Positions 18,608 through 27,949 of a stretch of DNA of 64,000 bases are shown piece by piece. The stretch is taken from assembly GCA_040217575.1 (NCBI GenBank), contig JAVJPW010000006.1, positions 310,001 through 374,000 of the forward strand. The letters run 5' to 3'. Position numbers and translations under genes: made by a program. A model generated the notes under the pieces. The model was not told the origin of the DNA. It saw only the letters and a list, made by a program, of their open reading frames with translations, and ran no database searches. This DNA comes from Pacificispira sp040217575 (GTDB lineage: Bacteria; Pseudomonadota; Alphaproteobacteria; UBA8366; Aestuariispiraceae). The stretch's first letter is position 1. Every line of letters starts with the position of its first letter.

Positions 18608-19085
18608 TGCTTTCCTCCCTCATTTCGGCGGCGGCGGCCTGGACCGCGCGGATGATTTTATCATACCCCGTGCAGCGACAGAGGTTCCCCGCCAGCCAAT
18701 AGCGGATTTCCGTCTCAGTGGGGTTCGGATGTTCGTCCAGAAGCGCTTTTGCGGCGACCAGAATGCCCGGCGTGCAGATTCCGCACTGCAGGGCCGCATG
18801 GTCCAGGAACTGGCGCTGCAACGGGTGCAAAACCTCGCCATCCGCCATGCCTTCAATGGTGCCGATTTCGCGGTCTTGCGCTTCCGCACCCAGCACCAGG
18901 CAGGAACAGACGGGCCGTCCGTCCAGATTGACCGTGCATGCCCCGCAGTCGCCGGTGCCGCACCCTTCCTTGGTCCCCGTCATCTGAAGACGGTCGCGCA
19001 AGACGTCCAGCAGCGTTTCTTCCGCGTCGCACAGATATTCCGTGCGGTCGCCGTTGATCGTGGTGGTAACGTGTATCTGGCTCAT
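18597..19085 (-). CDS. [2Fe-2S] small subunit of molybdenum hydroxylase
   Basis: A 162-residue electron-transfer subunit. The N-terminal plant-type cluster motif is GCGTGDCGACTVN with a later CSC. The C-terminal domain carries CGICTPG and CRCTGY for the second [2Fe-2S] cluster. Eight cysteines are present as expected. It passes electrons from the molybdenum site to the FAD subunit. It lies six bases after the medium subunit gene and overlaps the large subunit gene, indicating a single operon. Confidence 0.92.
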   Translation of the reverse strand: MSQIHVTTTINGDRTEYLCDAEETLLDVLRDRLQMTGTKEGCGTGDCGACTVNLDGRPVCSCLVLGAEAQDREIGTIEGMADGEVLHPLQRQFLDHAALQCGICTPGILVAAKALLDEHPNPTETEIRYWLAGNLCRCTGYDKIIRAVQAAAAEMREESNAA

Positions 19086-19091
19086 CAGTGC

Positions 19092-19952
19092 TTATCCTTT
19101 CGCGCGTTCCAGCGCGATCTTCGCGGTTCGTTTGGCGAGTGTTCCTGCGACTTCGACCCTGAATTCGATCGTGCCGCGCTTGTCGTTGATTGGGGCCGCG
19201 GCGGCGGAACAGGCGTCCCCCATGGCGGCCAGGGCGGCATCATCGACCTTGGTGCCGATCAGTGCCTCGGCGGCGGCGTCCACTCGCAGAACGGTTGCTG
19301 CAACCGCACCCAGCCCGACCCTGGCGGCGGTGCAGGTGCCGCTGTCATCCAGCGTCAGGCAGACGCCGACACCGACCACGGCAATGTCCATTTCGGTGCG
19401 CGGAATGAACCGCAGGTAGGCCTCCCCCGTGCGGGGCGGGTGGGTCGGAAGTAGGATCGATTCAACGATCTCCCCCTTGGCGAGCGACGTCTTGCCGGGA
19501 CCGGTCACGACATCTTCGACAGCGGCATCGCGCGAACCGTTCGGCCCGACGATGCGGGCGACCGCGCCCGCAGCGACCATGGCGGGCACGCTGTCTGCCG
19601 CCGGCGATGCGTTGCATAAATTGCCGGCCAGGGTCGCGCGGCCCTGTACCTGTGTGGACCCGATCAGGCCCGCTGCTTCGCACACGCCGGGCCAGCCGCC
19701 CACCGCCGCATCATGTTCGTTCAGTTCCGCGCTGGGTACCGCAGCACCGACGCGCAGACCGCCTTCTTCCAAAGTGATCGACTTCATCGCGTCGATCCGC
19801 TTCAGGTCGACAACCAGATCCGGTTCGATGAACCCGGACCGCAGCCGCACCAAAAGGTCCGTGCCGCCGCCCAATACATAGGCCTTGCCCTGTTCCTGAA
19901 CCAAAAGAGAGACGGCGTCTTCCACCGTCGTCGGACTTTCAAAACGCATCAC
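19092..19952 (-). CDS. FAD-binding medium subunit of molybdenum hydroxylase
   Basis: A 286-residue CoxM-type subunit. The FAD-binding segments YVLGGGTDLLVRLRSG (about residues 25-40) and GRATLAGNLCNASPAAD are clear, and a CO_deh_flav_C domain fills the C-terminus. It accepts electrons from the iron-sulfur subunit and passes them to an unknown acceptor. It is the first gene of the four-gene operon; the promoter must lie in the 78 bases before the O-antigen ligase gene or further upstream. Confidence 0.9.
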   Translation of the reverse strand: MMRFESPTTVEDAVSLLVQEQGKAYVLGGGTDLLVRLRSGFIEPDLVVDLKRIDAMKSITLEEGGLRVGAAVPSAELNEHDAAVGGWPGVCEAAGLIGSTQVQGRATLAGNLCNASPAADSVPAMVAAGAVARIVGPNGSRDAAVEDVVTGPGKTSLAKGEIVESILLPTHPPRTGEAYLRFIPRTEMDIAVVGVGVCLTLDDSGTCTAARVGLGAVAATVLRVDAAAEALIGTKVDDAALAAMGDACSAAAAPINDKRGTIEFRVEVAGTLAKRTAKIALERAKG

Positions 19953-20030
19953 TGTTCCCCGCTGTAGGCCTTGTGATTATTCGACCCTGACGGTTTCCGA
20001 TGCCGTTCGCTTTGTCAATCTGGGGAGAGA

Positions 20031-21275
20031 CTATTTTTGTCCGATTTGGCCCGTCAGAAGCCGGGTCAATGCAACCACGATCCCGACCGACGCGATCCAC
20101 CAGCTTTGCCACAGCCCGACGGACAGGCACCAAATGGTTATTGCCGCGGCAACGGATCCCAGCAGGGCCGCATTTGCCAGCCTGTTGGGAGGGGTCGTCG
20201 CGCGATAGAGCGCCAGTACCACGGTCACGAGTATCAGGACCGTACCGACAAGCCCCAGTTCAAGGCGCGCCTGAAGCAGCGCATTATGGGGATGCAATGG
20301 CATGACATCCGCCGAATCCAGATTGTCGGTGACAATAAGCGGCATCCAGGGGGCATCAATGCGGTCGGTATACGAATAGATGTCGAGTTCCGCGTCCGGC
20401 AGGTCGCGGGCCGCCCGTGCGCCCCAGCCTAAAAGGGGGCGTTCGGCAATCCGTTCGGCGGTGTAGTGCCAGGTGATCAGTCGATGCTGGAAGGAAAAAC
20501 TGTTGTGATCCACCGTGAAGGCGATCGCCGGTGCCAGGCGCACAGCGTCCCGCAGGACAACCGGTCCGGCCAGCGCACCCGCGAAAAGGCCGACCGCTAT
20601 GACCCCCAGGATGACCCGGGGGCGCCAGTACCCTGCCAGCGCAACGACGGGGCCAACGGCCCCCGCAAGAACCGCGCTGCCGGACGCGCCCATGAACATG
20701 CCCGCGATCAGCGGGATGAGCCCGACCGCCATTCCGGCAATCCGGTTCCGGCGCCAGACCCCGGAGGCCGCAACCGGCCCCACAACGGACAGAACATTGA
20801 TTGCCCGGTTGTAGGCCCCCCACCACCAGTCCAGGTTCGGCTTGTCCGACAGTTGGCGCAGAAGCCAGTTGTCGGAAAGCCGTTCGATCGCAAGCCAGAA
20901 CAGCGCAAAAAGGATCCCGCACAGCAACGCATTGATGCACTTATCTTTTTCCTGTTTGTTCAACCGCCCGGCCGCGGCCCAGAACAGGGCCGCCGCAGCG
21001 ACCAGCGCACCCACCCGAAGGGCCCGTTCCGCGTTCGCACCCAGGGGGGTCCAAAGGTCCGCCAGCAAAAGATATGCAAAGGAAAGGAATGTTGCGGCAA
21101 GGACGGGGCGATCGACCCGTAGGGTCAAAGGACGGTCTCCGCCAATCACCAGGGCCGACGCCAGCGCGATGAGCACCGTAAGCGGAACGGTCTGGGCCGA
21201 CGCCAGGACCAGCATCGGGCCGAACAGCCCGACAAGGACGGCAAGGGATGTTGCAGCGATGCGCCGGTCAGGCAA
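20031..21275 (-). CDS. O-antigen ligase family membrane protein
   Basis: A 414-residue protein with about ten to twelve membrane helices. A large loop between late helices contains DVMPLHPHNALLQARLELG, the H-x-H-N plus Glu signature of the Wzy_C/WaaL ligase superfamily, which transfers lipid-linked glycans to lipid A or other acceptors. Arginines needed for undecaprenyl-phosphate contact are plausible (FQHRLITWHY and GWGARAARD). No other polysaccharide genes are near, so the acceptor cannot be predicted. An exopolysaccharide polymerase role is possible. Confidence 0.82.
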   Translation of the reverse strand: MPDRRIAATSLAVLVGLFGPMLVLASAQTVPLTVLIALASALVIGGDRPLTLRVDRPVLAATFLSFAYLLLADLWTPLGANAERALRVGALVAAAALFWAAAGRLNKQEKDKCINALLCGILFALFWLAIERLSDNWLLRQLSDKPNLDWWWGAYNRAINVLSVVGPVAASGVWRRNRIAGMAVGLIPLIAGMFMGASGSAVLAGAVGPVVALAGYWRPRVILGVIAVGLFAGALAGPVVLRDAVRLAPAIAFTVDHNSFSFQHRLITWHYTAERIAERPLLGWGARAARDLPDAELDIYSYTDRIDAPWMPLIVTDNLDSADVMPLHPHNALLQARLELGLVGTVLILVTVVLALYRATTPPNRLANAALLGSVAAAITIWCLSVGLWQSWWIASVGIVVALTRLLTGQIGQK

Positions 21276-21465
21276 TCGGGACGCCTTTCATTATCCACCG
21301 TGAAGACAGGATAAGCCCGTCCAAGGATACGCGATTCCGTCGCTGCATAGTCCGCGCCGCGCCTGTCTGTCACGGGGGATGTCGCCGGACAACCTCGACC
21401 AGCGGGCCGTTCGACGCTATCTTTTCGCCAGAAAAGCAGAAACAGGCAAACCGGGGAGTTCGGCC

Positions 21466-22971
21466 ATGGACGGCATCAATCAGACAGACCTTCAGACCTA
21501 CCGGCTTTTTATCGACGGCCAATATGTCGATGCCGAAGGGGGAGAAACATTCGACAGTGTCGATCCCTACCGGGGGGAGGTCTGGGCAAAGGTCGCAAAG
21601 GCGGGACCTGTCGATGTCGACCGCGCGGTGAAGGCGGCAAAGCATGCCATGACAAAGGGGCCCTGGGCATCGATGACCGCGTCCGCCCGGGGCAAGGTTC
21701 TGCGCCGCATCGGCGATCTGGTCGTGGAAAATGCCGACCGTCTGGCCGCAATCGAAGTGAAGGACAATGGAAAGCTTCTGTCCGAAATGGCCGGTCAGCT
21801 GAAGTATCATCCCGAATGGTGGTACTACTACGCCGGCCTGGCGGACAAGATTGAAGGTGCGGTTGTTCCGATCGACAAGCCGGACATCTTTGCGTTCACC
21901 GACCATGAACCGGTCGGTGTTGTCGCCGCCCTGACGGCGTGGAACTCACCGCTTCTGTTCATCGCCTGGAAATGTGCCCCGGCGCTGGCGGCAGGGTGTG
22001 CGGTCGTCGTCAAGCCGTCGGAATTCACGTCCGCATCAACCCTGGAATTCGCCGCCCTGACGAAAGAGGCCGGCCTGCCGGACGGCATGTTCAACGTGGT
22101 GACAGGGTTCGGCGCGGAAACCGGCGCGGCGCTGGTCGATCATCCCGACGTTGCAAAGATCACTTTCACCGGGTCGGACGCGACGGGCGCACATATCTAT
22201 TCCCAGGCCGCGAAGAGCCTGAAGCGCGTCGCCCTGGAACTCGGCGGAAAGTCGCCGAACATCGTATTCGAAGATGCGGACCTGGATGCCGCGGCGGCGG
22301 GGGCCGTTTCCGGCATATTCGCGGCGACCGGCCAGACCTGTATTGCCGGGTCGCGCCTGCTGGTTCAGCGGTCGATCATGGAACCGTTCATGGAAAAGCT
22401 GACCGCCATGGCAAAGACGGCAAAGATGGGCGACCCGATGCAGGCGGACACAAACATCGGCCCCGTCACCACACCGCCGCAATACAAGAAGATCCTGGAC
22501 TATATCGACATCGCAAAGTCGGAAGGCGCGACATGCATCATGGGCGGTGGTCCGGCGGACGACCCGTCGCTGCCGGGCGGGCAGTTCCTGCAGCCGACAA
22601 TCTTCACCGGCGTCACCAACGACATGCGCATCGCCCAGGAAGAGGTGTTCGGCCCCGTTCTGTCGGTCATCGGTTTCGACACGGAAGAAGAGGCGATCGA
22701 AATCGGGAACGACATTGCCTATGGGCTGGCCGCCGGCGTCTGGACCAAGGATATCGGCCGAACGCACCGAATGGCGAAAGCGCTGAAGGCCGGGACCGTC
22801 TGGGTCAACACCTACCGCGCGATCAGCTACATGATGCCGTTCGGCGGCGTGAAGCGGTCCGGCCTGGGGCGTGAAAGCGGGATAGAGGCGATCCGCGGAT
22901 ATCTGGAAACGAAAAGCGTCTGGATTTCCACCAGCGACGCGGTGCCGGGCAACCCATTCGTTATGCGCTAA
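21466..22971 (+). CDS. Aldehyde dehydrogenase family protein
   Basis: A 501-residue enzyme. The catalytic Cys is at about 292 (GQTCIAGSR) and the general-base Glu at about 258 (VALELGGKSPN). The N-terminus begins at 21466 after a GGGGAG site; a longer frame to 21379 has no supporting motif. The substrate is unknown, though the overall length resembles aromatic or aliphatic semialdehyde dehydrogenases. It faces away from the O-antigen ligase gene. A lipoprotein hydrolase follows 10 bases downstream, possibly in the same transcript. Confidence 0.88.
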   Translation: MDGINQTDLQTYRLFIDGQYVDAEGGETFDSVDPYRGEVWAKVAKAGPVDVDRAVKAAKHAMTKGPWASMTASARGKVLRRIGDLVVENADRLAAIEVKDNGKLLSEMAGQLKYHPEWWYYYAGLADKIEGAVVPIDKPDIFAFTDHEPVGVVAALTAWNSPLLFIAWKCAPALAAGCAVVVKPSEFTSASTLEFAALTKEAGLPDGMFNVVTGFGAETGAALVDHPDVAKITFTGSDATGAHIYSQAAKSLKRVALELGGKSPNIVFEDADLDAAAAGAVSGIFAATGQTCIAGSRLLVQRSIMEPFMEKLTAMAKTAKMGDPMQADTNIGPVTTPPQYKKILDYIDIAKSEGATCIMGGGPADDPSLPGGQFLQPTIFTGVTNDMRIAQEEVFGPVLSVIGFDTEEEAIEIGNDIAYGLAAGVWTKDIGRTHRMAKALKAGTVWVNTYRAISYMMPFGGVKRSGLGRESGIEAIRGYLETKSVWISTSDAVPGNPFVMR

Positions 22972-22981
22972 TTACGCCGGC

Positions 22982-23833
22982 ATGCGCAGACCCCGCGGAA
23001 TCGCGCGCTATTTTCTTTTCTTCGCGTTTGCCTTGGCGGGGTGCATTTCGGGAAACGCGTCTTTTCCGACTGCCAGTTCCTGGGAACAGCAGCAGGTCAG
23101 CGCCTTTCTGCGCCTGCCGGACGGTCCGGGGCCGCATCCCGCAGTCGTCCTTCTGCACGGTTGCGGGGGGCTGGAAAGGGAACGGCCCGGGCAATTCGTT
23201 TGGCGCGGGCTGAACCTGCACGCGAACGCGCTTCTGGAAATCGGGATCGCGACACTGATCGTCGATTCCTGGGGATCGCGCGGTCTGTATTTCGATGAAC
23301 TCATGCGGACGAACTGCCGGTGGGGGGCGGCCGGCATCCGGGTGGATGACCTGTATGGCGCGATCGACTACCTGAACGGTTTGCCCGCGATTGATGGGTC
23401 GCGGATAGGTGCGGTCGGTCTGTCAGAGGGCGGGCGGGCGGTCCTGCGGGCGTTGCAGACGGACCACTACCGAAACAGGCCGCATCGGCTGACGGCGTCG
23501 GTCGCCTTTTACCCGCCATGCTACGGTCTTGCGCCGCCCTTCTATGCGCCGTCATTGATCCTGATCGGCGATGCAGACGATATTACGCCGTCGCAGCCGT
23601 GCCTGTCGCTGGTCCATGTGGCGGAGCTGGCGACCGGGAATACGGTGTTCAGTGTGGATATGCCGCGCGAAGCGCCGCTGGTTCACGTCTATGCCGGCGT
23701 ACATCATTCCTTCGACCTGCCGTTCAGCGGCATGCACCAGATTCCGATCGGTACCGTCGCGGCCAGCCCCGAAGCAACGCACGACGCACGTGCCCGTATG
23801 GTCGAATTCTTTCGGAAATACCTGTTGCCCTGA
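22982..23833 (+). CDS. Lipoprotein dienelactone hydrolase-like enzyme
   Basis: A 283-residue protein starting with a lipoprotein signal (YFLFFAFALAGC, with lipidated Cys near residue 20). The catalytic domain resembles dienelactone hydrolases: LLHGCGGLE gives the oxyanion loop, GLSEGGRAVL the nucleophile serine, GDADDITPSQ the acid and VHHSFD the histidine. The lipobox predicts that it sits at the envelope. The substrate is unknown. Proximity to the aldehyde dehydrogenase suggests shared expression. Confidence 0.82.
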   Translation: MRRPRGIARYFLFFAFALAGCISGNASFPTASSWEQQQVSAFLRLPDGPGPHPAVVLLHGCGGLERERPGQFVWRGLNLHANALLEIGIATLIVDSWGSRGLYFDELMRTNCRWGAAGIRVDDLYGAIDYLNGLPAIDGSRIGAVGLSEGGRAVLRALQTDHYRNRPHRLTASVAFYPPCYGLAPPFYAPSLILIGDADDITPSQPCLSLVHVAELATGNTVFSVDMPREAPLVHVYAGVHHSFDLPFSGMHQIPIGTVAASPEATHDARARMVEFFRKYLLP

Positions 23834-23951
23834 CGTTGGCGCAGGCTTTTTTGGGCTTCACGTCATGGTGCCACCGGCCTTTACGAAACCTTAATCGGTT
23901 CTGGTGTAAGGCTAGGCGGAATTATCCGACAACCAACGGGAAACGCTTCTT

Positions 23952-24470
23952 TTGCAAATCGGACACTACGAATATCCCGTTCCGCAGGAGCAAGATGACT
24001 GGCGGCTGGCCGCGTTCTTCGAATATTGGCTGTCGAAGCGCGGTGGGTTTTCAATTGCCCGGCGGATCGACATTGACCCGACGGAAATTCCGAAACTTCT
24101 AGGCTATTTCAACATGATCAAGATTGAGCGGGACGGTACCGAAATGCGGTTCCGCTTCACCTTGTGGGGCACAATGGTCGCCGAGATGTATGGTGGCGAT
24201 TTTACCGGAAAGTATCTGGAAGAGGTCATGCTTCCGGCCAAGATAAATGCGATCCGGCAAGCATTCATGCAATGCGTGGACAAACTGCAACCGCATTATT
24301 GGGCGGTTCCGGTACCGCGACCCAACCGGCATTTCATCGGCTATCGTCGTTTGGTGGTGCCACTGGCGACAGTTGATGGCCGACAGGTTTCACACCTGAT
24401 GGCGATGATGATTCCTACAATAGTGGCAGAAGAAGAAATCGTCGCGCGCGTTAGTGCGCAGTCCCACTGA
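23952..24470 (+). CDS. PAS_5-type PAS domain protein
   Basis: A 172-residue single-domain protein of the PAS_5 type that is abundant in Rhodospirillales. Typical motifs are FFEYWLSKRGG near the N-terminus and YRRLVVPLATVDG near the C-terminus. No output domain is attached. The only start that keeps the whole domain is a TTG at 23952, since the first internal ATG would remove over 30 residues. Its 3' end overlaps the convergent hybrid kinase gene by 20 bases. It may be a small ligand-binding modulator, but no function is established. Confidence 0.75.
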   Translation: MQIGHYEYPVPQEQDDWRLAAFFEYWLSKRGGFSIARRIDIDPTEIPKLLGYFNMIKIERDGTEMRFRFTLWGTMVAEMYGGDFTGKYLEEVMLPAKINAIRQAFMQCVDKLQPHYWAVPVPRPNRHFIGYRRLVVPLATVDGRQVSHLMAMMIPTIVAEEEIVARVSAQSH

Positions 24471-26748
24471 CGGGAACGAATGTATCGGACGGTCTCTCGC
24501 CTTCGGACTTGCTGTCGATCCATTCAAGGAATTCAAGATCCGTTGCCTTGCGAGCCTCACTGATGCGGTCCAGGAATGATGGCAAGCCATCGACCGATGT
24601 CTGGGATTCTATGGTCTTGAATATGTCGGCCAGACCCGCAAACCCGATGTTCGCACACATGCCTTTCATGGTGTGGGCCGTGCGGGAGATGCGTTCCATA
24701 TCGTCCGTGTCCGAAATTTCGCGAGCGGATTTCGCAACTTCAGCCAGGGCGGACTGACCCACGGACTTGATCCGTTCAATCGGCATGATGGGTACCAGGC
24801 TTTCCAATGCAGCAGCATCGATTGCCGATCGCGCGCTTACTTCGTTGTCCGGTTCGGCCGCCGGTGCTGCATCCGGCTCCAGGACCCCAACCATCGATGC
24901 CATGACGGTATACAGCCGGTCCCAATTGACCGGTTTCGATACGACATCGCTCATGCCTGCATCCAGATAGTAGTTCCGCTGTTCTTCAAACGCATTGGCG
25001 GTCAATCCGACGACGGGCACGGGATGCCCTTCTGAACGGATGCGCCGCGTTGCATCCACCCCGTCCAGAATCGGCATCTGGATATCCATCAGAATCATAT
25101 CGAATTTCTGTTCCGCGGCCCGTTCAACCGCTTCCAGGCCGTTTTCCGCAAGGACGACCGTACAGCCCCATGAACGCAGCATCTCCGCCGTGATGATCCG
25201 GTTGATTTCCACATCATCCACACACATCACACGAACACCCGACAGCATTTTCTCACCGGTGCCCTGTGATGTGCGGAATGTCCGCGCCGGCGTGCTGAGC
25301 GTCGTCGTCGGCAAATTCAGCTGAAGCGTGAAGACGGACCCCAGCCCTTCCTCGCTCTTGACCAGAATTTCGCCACCCATGGCCGTTGCCAGATGCCGCG
25401 AGATGGTAAGGCCAAGTCCGGTTCCGCCATAAATTCGGGTCGTCGAGGTGTCTGCCTGCTGGAATGAATGGAATATCGAATGCAGCTTGTCTGACGGGAT
25501 GCCGGGACCGGAATCCCTGACGCTGATTTCCAGGTTTGCCACGTCGGTGTCATCCCCCTCCCGCGCCGCCAGGACCATTGTTATGCCGCCATGTTTCGTG
25601 AACTTGATCGCGTTCCCGATCAGGTTGGTCAGGATTTGCTTGATCCGGTTCGGGTCGCCGGACAGTGCCATGTCCTGGCTAATCTTGTATTCGACATCCA
25701 GTGCAAGTCCCTTTCGCTGCGCCAGCGGGACAAAGCTTGAATAGACCTCGTCAACCAGCATTGTCGGGTTGAAGGGAATATTTTCCAGTTCCAGCTTGCC
25801 GGTCTCGATCTTCGAAATATCCAGAACGTTGTTGATGATCGACAGAAGCGAATCCCCGGATGTCTTCGCCATGTTCAGATAACGCTTCTGTTCCGGCGAC
25901 ATCTTTGTCTGTTCCATGAAGGTCAGACTTCCCATCAGACCGTTCAGTGGCGTTCGGAGTTCGTGGCTTGTGGTGGTCACAAAGGCGGTCTTTGCGTTGT
26001 TCAGCTGTTCCGAGTACTTGCGCGCTTCCTGTTCCTTTGCGAATGCCTCGACCACTTCGATACGGATTTCTTCCAGCCGTTCGATGAACTCGCCAACCTC
26101 ATCCTGGCGATTGGTCGTGATCGGTGTCGACCGGTTGTCCGGTCTGATCCTGGAAATGGCCTCGCCTACATCGTCCAGCGTTGCCTGTACGGTGTGCTGA
26201 AGCGCAAAGGACGCTGACAGCAGCGCCAGGCCGGCAAGTACGATCCCCGCGACCAGGACGCTGACAGTCGTAATGACAAGCGACTGCCGTTCGGCGGTCA
26301 GCTGCTGTTGTATGCCTTCGACCGCGTCATAAAGCGCGTTCCGGTTGGCATTGACCCGCGACGTCAGCGCCCGCCGTACCTCAGGATTGTCGGCTTCGCT
26401 GACGGCACCCAACCTTTCGACCGTCCGGTCGATGGATTCCAGTCGGCCCAGAATTTCCGACTGCGTCCCTGCGGGCGTGTTCATTTCCCGGAACAGGGAA
26501 TCCAGTTTTTGGGACAGATCATCCCGCTTTATGCCCCATTGATAGATGACCCGTGGTCCCGGAAAGGATATTGCCTCCGCAGCCAATTCATCGGCCAGGC
26601 GCAGGTCCGTTATCGTCTGACTTACCGAATTCAGCCGATCGTTCAGCGTGAGCAACTGAAATCCGGCAACCCCACAGGTCGCCAACAGCACAACCACGGC
26701 CACCGCGGACGTCCAACCAAGCAAGACCGCCTTGGTTCGTATCAGCAT
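24451..26748 (-). CDS. Hybrid histidine kinase (HAMP-HisKA-HATPase-REC-HPt)
   Basis: A 765-residue sensor kinase. Membrane helices lie at about 11-34 and 157-180, enclosing a periplasmic helical region of about 120 residues. A HAMP-like linker follows. The phosphorylated His is at about 262 (SHELRTPLNG), and the ATP-binding N and G boxes are at about 376-450 (NLIGNAIKF, GTGLGLTIS). The receiver Asp is at about 555 (ILMDIQMP), and the C-terminal HPt has His at about 692 (AHTMKGM). The layout predicts a full phosphorelay. The neighbouring orphan periplasmic binding protein and single-domain receiver are natural input and output partners. Confidence 0.93.
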   Translation of the reverse strand: MLIRTKAVLLGWTSAVAVVVLLATCGVAGFQLLTLNDRLNSVSQTITDLRLADELAAEAISFPGPRVIYQWGIKRDDLSQKLDSLFREMNTPAGTQSEILGRLESIDRTVERLGAVSEADNPEVRRALTSRVNANRNALYDAVEGIQQQLTAERQSLVITTVSVLVAGIVLAGLALLSASFALQHTVQATLDDVGEAISRIRPDNRSTPITTNRQDEVGEFIERLEEIRIEVVEAFAKEQEARKYSEQLNNAKTAFVTTTSHELRTPLNGLMGSLTFMEQTKMSPEQKRYLNMAKTSGDSLLSIINNVLDISKIETGKLELENIPFNPTMLVDEVYSSFVPLAQRKGLALDVEYKISQDMALSGDPNRIKQILTNLIGNAIKFTKHGGITMVLAAREGDDTDVANLEISVRDSGPGIPSDKLHSIFHSFQQADTSTTRIYGGTGLGLTISRHLATAMGGEILVKSEEGLGSVFTLQLNLPTTTLSTPARTFRTSQGTGEKMLSGVRVMCVDDVEINRIITAEMLRSWGCTVVLAENGLEAVERAAEQKFDMILMDIQMPILDGVDATRRIRSEGHPVPVVGLTANAFEEQRNYYLDAGMSDVVSKPVNWDRLYTVMASMVGVLEPDAAPAAEPDNEVSARSAIDAAALESLVPIMPIERIKSVGQSALAEVAKSAREISDTDDMERISRTAHTMKGMCANIGFAGLADIFKTIESQTSVDGLPSFLDRISEARKATDLEFLEWIDSKSEGERPSDTFVPVSGTAH

Positions 26749-26787
26749 AATTTACGTCGCACAGGTTTCGATGGCACGATGTCGCCC

Positions 26788-27774
26788 TCATTCGACAATG
26801 CGGACAAGCGTTTCATCAACGGCGCGAAGCGGCCCGGATGCAATGTGGTTCAGCATATTCGGGACCGGGCCTTCGGATGCGCCGACGGAGATACGCCAGT
26901 CTGCTTCCGCTTCCATTGCTATCACGAGATCCTGCGGAAGGCTAACCCTCAACGAATGCTGCGGCCACAGCCGTGCCATGTCCTCCGCGGGAATTGAAAG
27001 GCGTTCCGACAGGATTTGCTGTGCCACGTCCGGGTTGTTCTGGGCGAAAATGTCTGCCCGGCGGACGCCGTCCAGAAGCGCGATCATTGCCGCTGTCTCT
27101 TCCTCTGTCTGGTCGCAACGACCATGAATTACGAAATGATAATACTGGTCGGACTGGTCTGGATACTCCTGGGTCAGGTCGCCAAGCGCCTCACGGATTC
27201 TGGACACATGGGGTTCCCAGGTCATCGCCGCATCGGCAACCCCTTCTGTTACCAGGGCTACAGTTTCATAGGGGCCGGCCGGAACGATCTCCACTGCTTG
27301 TTCATCGACACCGTTCAAAAGAAAATACTGTGACAGGAAATATTGTCCGACTCCGTTGGGGGTGACAGCCACGCGGTGACCTTCCAGGTCGGTTGCGTTA
27401 GGCCCGACCCTGTCCGACCGCGATATAAGACGTGTTGTGCGCGATGCCGAAAGGGACGCGTAGATACAAAGTACCGGATCTTCCATGATGCGGCTGACAA
27501 CGGCGAATTCCGAACTGGTTCCAGCGGTCAGGCTTCCGCTTACGACGCGTCTTGCCCCTTCCACGCCAGAGGTAATCTCCTCGACGTGGACGCCGGCATC
27601 GTCAAGATAGCCATTCGCCTCAGCCAGCCAGATCAGGAGCGCGGTTCTGGATGTGCCGACGGTGAACCCGGAATCCGCTCGCCCCCCGCCCGGATGAATC
27701 GCAATCAATAGTATTGTGAAGAAAATTGCCACAATTATAGGATGGCGCATTCGACAGATTGTCCGCATATTCAT
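26788..27774 (-). CDS. Orphan periplasmic binding protein (NMT1/SsuA-like)
   Basis: A 328-residue protein with an N-terminal signal peptide (VAIFFTILLIAIHPGGGRA). It resembles the taurine/nitrate/thiamine-pyrimidine family of ABC transporter binding proteins: GTSRTALLIWLAEANGYL at the start of lobe 1, AGTSSEFAVVSR, and MTWEPHVSRI in the hinge region. No permease or ATPase gene is present. It lies 39 bases upstream of the hybrid kinase gene on the same strand, so it more likely presents a ligand to the kinase's periplasmic domain than serves import. The ligand is unknown; a small sulfonate, amine or pyrimidine would fit the family. Confidence 0.82.
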   Translation of the reverse strand: MNMRTICRMRHPIIVAIFFTILLIAIHPGGGRADSGFTVGTSRTALLIWLAEANGYLDDAGVHVEEITSGVEGARRVVSGSLTAGTSSEFAVVSRIMEDPVLCIYASLSASRTTRLISRSDRVGPNATDLEGHRVAVTPNGVGQYFLSQYFLLNGVDEQAVEIVPAGPYETVALVTEGVADAAMTWEPHVSRIREALGDLTQEYPDQSDQYYHFVIHGRCDQTEEETAAMIALLDGVRRADIFAQNNPDVAQQILSERLSIPAEDMARLWPQHSLRVSLPQDLVIAMEAEADWRISVGASEGPVPNMLNHIASGPLRAVDETLVRIVE

Positions 27775-27817
27775 GTCCTGATCGTCGCGATCGCCCGGGG
27801 ATGGTGGGACGATATGA

Positions 27818-27832
27818 TTAACTATTGGTTAA
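27818..27832. promoter_or_regulatory. TTAAC-N5-GTTAA dyad in divergent promoter region
   Basis: A short perfect inverted repeat in the AT-rich 175-base gap between the binding-protein gene and the response-regulator gene. It is placed where an operator could act on both promoters. The regulator is unknown. Confidence 0.3.
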
Positions 27833-27949
27833 ATCGGAAAAAAATCCCAACGATTTTGCGCAATGTGCTACACTTTCCTTGGTGGGGTAACATAATATAG
27901 GTGGTGGCTTGGTTATGCACTGCCTGTTTTAGTGGAAACGGGGTAAAAC

